DNA of 10,191 bases from Chromatiales bacterium. GTDB taxonomy: Bacteria > Pseudomonadota > Gammaproteobacteria > UBA6429 > Thiohalophilaceae. The stretch spans positions 1 through 10,191 of the forward strand of contig JALXDW010000500.1 of NCBI GenBank assembly GCA_027070385.1, given 5' to 3'. The first letter of the stretch is position 1. Each line of letters begins with the position of its first letter. Positions 7,521-10,191 of the stretch are shown here, in pieces. The translations under genes and the position numbers were made by a program. The notes under the pieces were generated by a model. It saw only the letters and a list, made by a program, of their open reading frames with translations, ran no database searches and was not told the DNA's origin.

Positions 7521-8264
7521 ATGCGAACTTCTGTTACTGCTCATCAACGCTTAAAAAGACTACCATCGTTAACCCGACGTTCAGACAATCAAGCATTTTA
7601 CAAATTATATTTCAGGCTTGTTTTTTGCCTTTATAGTGCTGTTGTCCCGACTCTGTACGCAAGCACATTACAAAATATTCAAACTCTACCGTTCGTATTA
7701 ATTGGCACGATCACCGGTTCACAACCCCTAGCGCTGCTCGAAGTGACTGATAAAAAATTACTCATGCTAGGCCAAAACGAGCGCTTCAGTCACTTTACAG
7801 TTATCAGCATTCAATCAAACAACATCACCCTGATGGATAAAAAACAGCTATACACTCTCCACTTGCAACAAAGAACAGCGCTCCCCTCCCCGTCTCCCAG
7901 CCACTCAAGCGAACAACTTTCAGGGCGCAGCAATGATCTCCCCATCAATATCACGATTAAGCGACGGCTATTAAAACATATTGGGCATCACATTCAGCAA
8001 TGGCTTAATGCCATTTCACTCAAGCCGGAAATGACGGATGGACGCATCAGTGGCTATCGCATTGAATCCATAAAGAATATCCCTCTGAGTAGTGCTATCG
8101 GTTTACAACAAGGAGATATCATCAGGGCTGTTAATGGTGTTTATGTCGGGCAAGCAGAACAGTTCGCCCAAATCATTAACCAGCTTTCAAAAAACAATGA
8201 TATCCATATAAAAATTGACCGTGGTCACAAATTAAACACTTTACATTTTAATGTCCAAGACTGA
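7521..8264 (+). CDS. GspC-like bitopic membrane protein with PDZ domain (247 aa)
   Basis: The layout is that of the type II secretion protein GspC: a basic cytoplasmic N-terminus, one hydrophobic segment (about residues 28-48), a homology-region-like beta domain (about 52-115, PFVLIGTITGSQPLALLEV onward), a Ser/Pro-rich linker (about 117-138) and a PDZ domain (about 155-245). The PDZ part contains SGYRIESI, GLQQGDIIRAVNG (194-206) and a closing IKIDRG strand, as in GspC. The hydrophobic segment could instead be a signal peptide cut after LYA. The start at 7521 is the only reasonable ATG, but no clear Shine-Dalgarno sequence precedes it; coupling to the previous gene (14-nt gap) is likely. No other gsp genes are present here, so it may serve the motor complex or act as an unlinked GspC. 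The family call is good, the function open. Confidence 0.82.
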   Translation: MRTSVTAHQRLKRLPSLTRRSDNQAFYKLYFRLVFCLYSAVVPTLYASTLQNIQTLPFVLIGTITGSQPLALLEVTDKKLLMLGQNERFSHFTVISIQSNNITLMDKKQLYTLHLQQRTALPSPSPSHSSEQLSGRSNDLPINITIKRRLLKHIGHHIQQWLNAISLKPEMTDGRISGYRIESIKNIPLSSAIGLQQGDIIRAVNGVYVGQAEQFAQIINQLSKNNDIHIKIDRGHKLNTLHFNVQD

Positions 8265-8387
8265 TTTTCCAAGCTATTGATATATAAGACTATTATTTCC
8301 TTTGCGATATCCAGTCCATTTGACAAAGCGCGTATCTTGCGCCAAATTGAAACCTGTAGAGTGCCTTTTTAAGCGAGCCCTGCTGTT

Positions 8388-8467
8388 CCCCGATGTCATT
8401 CCGTTTTTCGGATTGAAATACATCACAAATCAATGATAATGGGTGATGTTATTGCCGTTTTTCGGGG
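8388..8467. repeat. Nested inverted repeat with internal direct repeat
   Basis: CCCCGA (8388-8393) pairs with TCGGGG (8462-8467). Inside it ACATCAC (8420-8426) pairs with GTGATGT (8443-8449) around a 16-nt loop. The two arms also carry a direct repeat: GATGTCATT followed by CCGTTTTTCGG (8392-8411), and GATGTTATTG followed by CCGTTTTTCGG (8445-8465), with one substitution and one extra base. It does not look like a rho-independent terminator, because no T-run follows a GC-rich stem. It could be part of a dispersed repeat or a structured leader. Confidence 0.4.
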
Positions 8468-8470
8468 TAA

Positions 8471-8701
8471 ATGAGAAGCCAATCACACCAAATTTGCCAA
8501 AAATGGTATAAAGTTTATTCAGGGCATTATCTCTTTGAATACCAGAGCCCTATTAACTCGATGTACATAATAAAAATTGACACACAAGTCATATTTACGG
8601 GGAAGAAGGCACGCGCTGTTATCATCCGTGGCAAACCGCCACTCATGCCAAAACAGTATATTGGCAAAAAACAGCTGACAGGACTTATATTTAATGAGTA
8701 A
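8471..8701 (+). CDS. Doubtful small hypothetical ORF (76 aa)
   Basis: The ORF starts with ATG directly after a TAA and ends 14 nt before the next gene. The translation has no recognisable domain, signal peptide or membrane segment; its second half (IDTQVIFTGKKARAVIIRG) could form beta strands. The only Shine-Dalgarno candidate is GGGG at 8464-8467, just 3 nt from the ATG, which is poor. It may be chance in a non-coding spacer or a decayed gene. I list it because it is the only + strand ORF of any length in this gap and its stop is close to the next start. Confidence 0.2.
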   Translation: MRSQSHQICQKWYKVYSGHYLFEYQSPINSMYIIKIDTQVIFTGKKARAVIIRGKPPLMPKQYIGKKQLTGLIFNE

Positions 8702-8715
8702 ATTTTTTTAATACC

Positions 8716-10191
8716 ATGGCCATACTAGATAAATATTTGAACAACAAGTTTTTAAAAACACTGGAACCGCTCAGTAAATTAAGCACAGACAAACTGTCTG
8801 AGCTAGCTGGCAAATCCAGTGTGGATATTATCCCTGCTGGTCGAACCATATTCCGTCAAAATGAAAAAGACAAACGCAGTTACTACCTGTTATCCGGCCA
8901 GATAGAATTACAAACAGCGGGAGTCAAAAAATCAGAAACCATTAAAGCAAAAACGCCTGAAGCGAAATACCCCATTGCACAACAAATTCCCCGCCCATGC
9001 ACGGCTAAAACAAAAACAAATGTAGAAATTCTATCGCTTGACACCGACTTACTCGAGATACTGATTGAATCGGATGATAGCCCGTCCGGCAACTATGAAG
9101 TGACCGAAATCAACAGTGATGATGAAAATGGCTGGATGTTAAAATTTTTGCAGTCACGTGCTTTCCTGCAAATTCCAACAGAGAATATCCAGAAAATTCT
9201 TATGTCAATGGAAGAAATTGTAGTCAAAAAAGGGCAAACTATCGTCAGTCAGGGTGAAAATAATGATTATTACTATATCGTCAAAACAGGCAAATGCAGT
9301 GTAAGTCGCCGACCCAGTCCCAAGGCCGAAGATGTACAAATTGCGATCCTTGCTGCTGGCGATGGTTTTGGTGAAGAGGCTCTCATAACCAACGGTGAAA
9401 GAAACGCAACCGTACGCATGCTTGAAGCCGGCTCCTTAATGCGTTTGACAAAAGAAAATTTTATATCATTGCTTGTTGAACCGCTCCTGGATTACATCCA
9501 CCTCGAAGAGCTAAAATCACGTGTCAATGCTGGTGATTTACTGGTTGATGTTCGCCCGCATAAAGATTTTATGAATGGCCATCTAGATGGTGCTGTCAAC
9601 ACGCCATTATCAATGATTCGACTCAAGCTTGGTAATTTCAATACAGAGCGAAACACGATTGTCTATTGTAATGATGCCAGCCGTAGTACTGCCGCAGCAT
9701 TTTTACTTATCCAGCATGGCATAAGCTGCAGTATTCTGAAACACGGGCTTAGAAACTCCGCCAGTATCAAGACTACCCGAGCCAACACGGCCACAACCAT
9801 TCAGGACAAGCTCGATCAATCCAGCAGCCGCATGACAAACATTATTGCCAACCTGGATGCTGTTACCAGCAAAGATAAAACCAACGTCACTCCTCTTGCT
9901 AAAAAAACACCCACCCAGAAAGAACAACCCCAAGTGGAACTGGCGCATAAAAAAGCACTACAAGAAAAACAAAAACTTGAAGCTGAAAAGAAACGCCTGC
10001 AACAAGAAGCTCAGGCATTAAGAGAAAAAGCCGAAGCGGAAAAACGTGCGGCAGAAATGGAATTACAAAAACTGGCCGAAGAAGCTCAAAAGCATAAACA
10101 AGCACTGCAGGAAAAACAAAAACTTGAAGCTGAAAAGAAACGCCTGCAACAAGAAGCTCAGGCATTAAGAGAAAAAGCAGAAGCGGAAAAA
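8716..10191 (+). CDS. Cyclic-nucleotide-binding-type and rhodanese protein with long coiled coil, 3'-truncated
   Basis: The frame is open to the last base; 492 residues are visible. ATG 8716 is the first start after an in-frame TGA at 8695-8697; its ribosome site is weak. Residues about 10-120 resemble a degenerate CRP-type domain (AGRTIFRQNE, YYLLSGQIEL) without the phosphate-binding motif. Residues about 143-255 form a second, intact-looking one: KKGQTIVSQGENNDYYYIVK, then FGEEAL (218-223) and ERNATV with Arg229, matching the FGE...R-x-A phosphate-binding cassette. Residues about 260-345 are a rhodanese domain with DVRPHKDFMNGHLDGAVNTP and an active loop Cys318-NDAS-Arg323-Ser. From about 405 the protein is a charged Glu/Lys/Gln/Ala coiled coil with an internal 49-residue duplication, cut by the window end. 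No helix-turn-helix is visible, so it is not an evident CRP-type regulator. It is probably a cytoplasmic sensor or scaffold with possible sulfur-transfer activity; this is inference. Confidence 0.9.
   Translation, partial: MAILDKYLNNKFLKTLEPLSKLSTDKLSELAGKSSVDIIPAGRTIFRQNEKDKRSYYLLSGQIELQTAGVKKSETIKAKTPEAKYPIAQQIPRPCTAKTKTNVEILSLDTDLLEILIESDDSPSGNYEVTEINSDDENGWMLKFLQSRAFLQIPTENIQKILMSMEEIVVKKGQTIVSQGENNDYYYIVKTGKCSVSRRPSPKAEDVQIAILAAGDGFGEEALITNGERNATVRMLEAGSLMRLTKENFISLLVEPLLDYIHLEELKSRVNAGDLLVDVRPHKDFMNGHLDGAVNTPLSMIRLKLGNFNTERNTIVYCNDASRSTAAAFLLIQHGISCSILKHGLRNSASIKTTRANTATTIQDKLDQSSSRMTNIIANLDAVTSKDKTNVTPLAKKTPTQKEQPQVELAHKKALQEKQKLEAEKKRLQQEAQALREKAEAEKRAAEMELQKLAEEAQKHKQALQEKQKLEAEKKRLQQEAQALREKAEAEK
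9964..10044 (+). repeat. Direct repeat in coiled-coil coding region, copy 1
   Basis: These 81 bases recur at 10111-10191 with a single difference (C at 10032, A at 10179, synonymous), including a 68-base perfect match at the start. The offset is 147 nt, or 49 codons, and encodes identical protein segments (residues 414-443 and 463-492). Confidence 0.95.
10111..10191 (+). repeat. Direct repeat in coiled-coil coding region, copy 2 (reaches the window end)
   Basis: This is the second copy of the 81-base repeat, still matching at the last base of the window, so the repeat is longer than visible and more copies may follow. Such near-identity at synonymous positions points to recent tandem duplication rather than only conserved coiled-coil composition. 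Confidence 0.95.

Larger units (their letters stand above)
8265..8715. other. Intergenic region of about 450 nt with small repeats
   Basis: No strong gene, tRNA or classic terminator is visible between the GspC-like gene and the next large gene. It contains a nested inverted repeat (8388-8467), a direct repeat (8392-8411 and 8445-8465), a weak 76-codon ORF on + (8471-8701) and a basic 41-codon ORF on the minus strand (8274-8399). A possible promoter for the gene at 8716 is TTGGCA (8661-8666) with TATATT (8686-8691), but the 19-nt spacing is long. The break in gene packing suggests that the motor operon ends near 8264 and that a new unit begins before 8716. Confidence 0.6.

Noticed and set aside
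8320..8348. TTGACA at 8320-8325 as a -35 promoter box
   Set aside because: The best -10 candidate at 17-nt spacing is CAAATT, which matches the consensus at only three positions, and it is far from the next gene.
8388..8411. CCGTTTTTCGG as a rho-independent terminator
   Set aside because: The stem would be only four base pairs with the T-run in the loop rather than after the stem.
8577..8602. TTGACA at 8577-8582 as a -35 promoter box
   Set aside because: No acceptable -10 box lies 16-18 nt downstream; the sequence there is GC-rich (CGGGGAAG).
8716..9480. CRP/FNR-type transcription regulator
   Set aside because: The CRP-type domains are followed by rhodanese and coiled coil, with no helix-turn-helix in the visible 492 residues.
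9899..10165. 88-codon minus-strand ORF with internal repeats
   Set aside because: Its repeats simply mirror the coiled-coil duplication on the + strand; the + frame has clear domains and continues open to the window end.

Overview
The window looks like a stretch of an AT-rich (roughly 40% G+C by eye) Gram-negative genome, most likely a gammaproteobacterium. The evidence is two lipoproteins with clear lipoboxes, a TolQ/TolR-type inner-membrane motor, a TonB-like periplasm-spanning protein and a GspC-like PDZ protein, all of which presuppose a double membrane. I cannot name a genus. All convincing genes are on the + strand.

Region 1 (1-7506, probably extending to 8264) is one tightly packed transcription unit with gaps or overlaps of no more than 26 nt. 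In order it encodes: the C-terminal part of a TPR/coiled-coil protein (cut by the window start); a 950-residue TPR lipoprotein; a 213-residue TPR lipoprotein; a 95-residue exported protein of unknown function; a MotA/TolQ/ExbB channel protein; two different ExbD/TolR proteins; and a membrane-anchored protein with a Lys/Ala-rich linker ending in a TonB-like domain of the AgmX/PglI type. This is the gene content expected of a proton-driven trans-envelope machine related to the Agl/Glt machinery known from Myxococcus gliding. The channel plus two ExbD proteins would form the motor, the TonB-like protein would carry force across the periplasm, and the TPR lipoproteins would form the outer-membrane side. 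What the machine does here cannot be read from the sequence. The first ExbD has Asn where these proteins normally have the proton-carrying Asp, while the second keeps Asp.

Region 2 (7521-8264) encodes a bitopic membrane protein with a GspC-like homology region and a C-terminal PDZ domain. It lies 14 nt behind the motor genes and has no other type II secretion genes next to it.

Region 3 (8265-8715) is about 450 nt without a convincing gene. It holds a small nested inverted-repeat structure, a 20-nt direct repeat, a weak 76-codon ORF (+) and a 41-codon ORF on the minus strand.

Region 4 (8716 to the end) is the start of a large gene that runs off the window. It encodes two cyclic-nucleotide-binding-type domains (the first degenerate), a rhodanese domain with an intact active-site loop, and a long charged coiled coil. 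The coiled coil contains a near-perfect 147-nt-period duplication, equal to exactly seven heptads.
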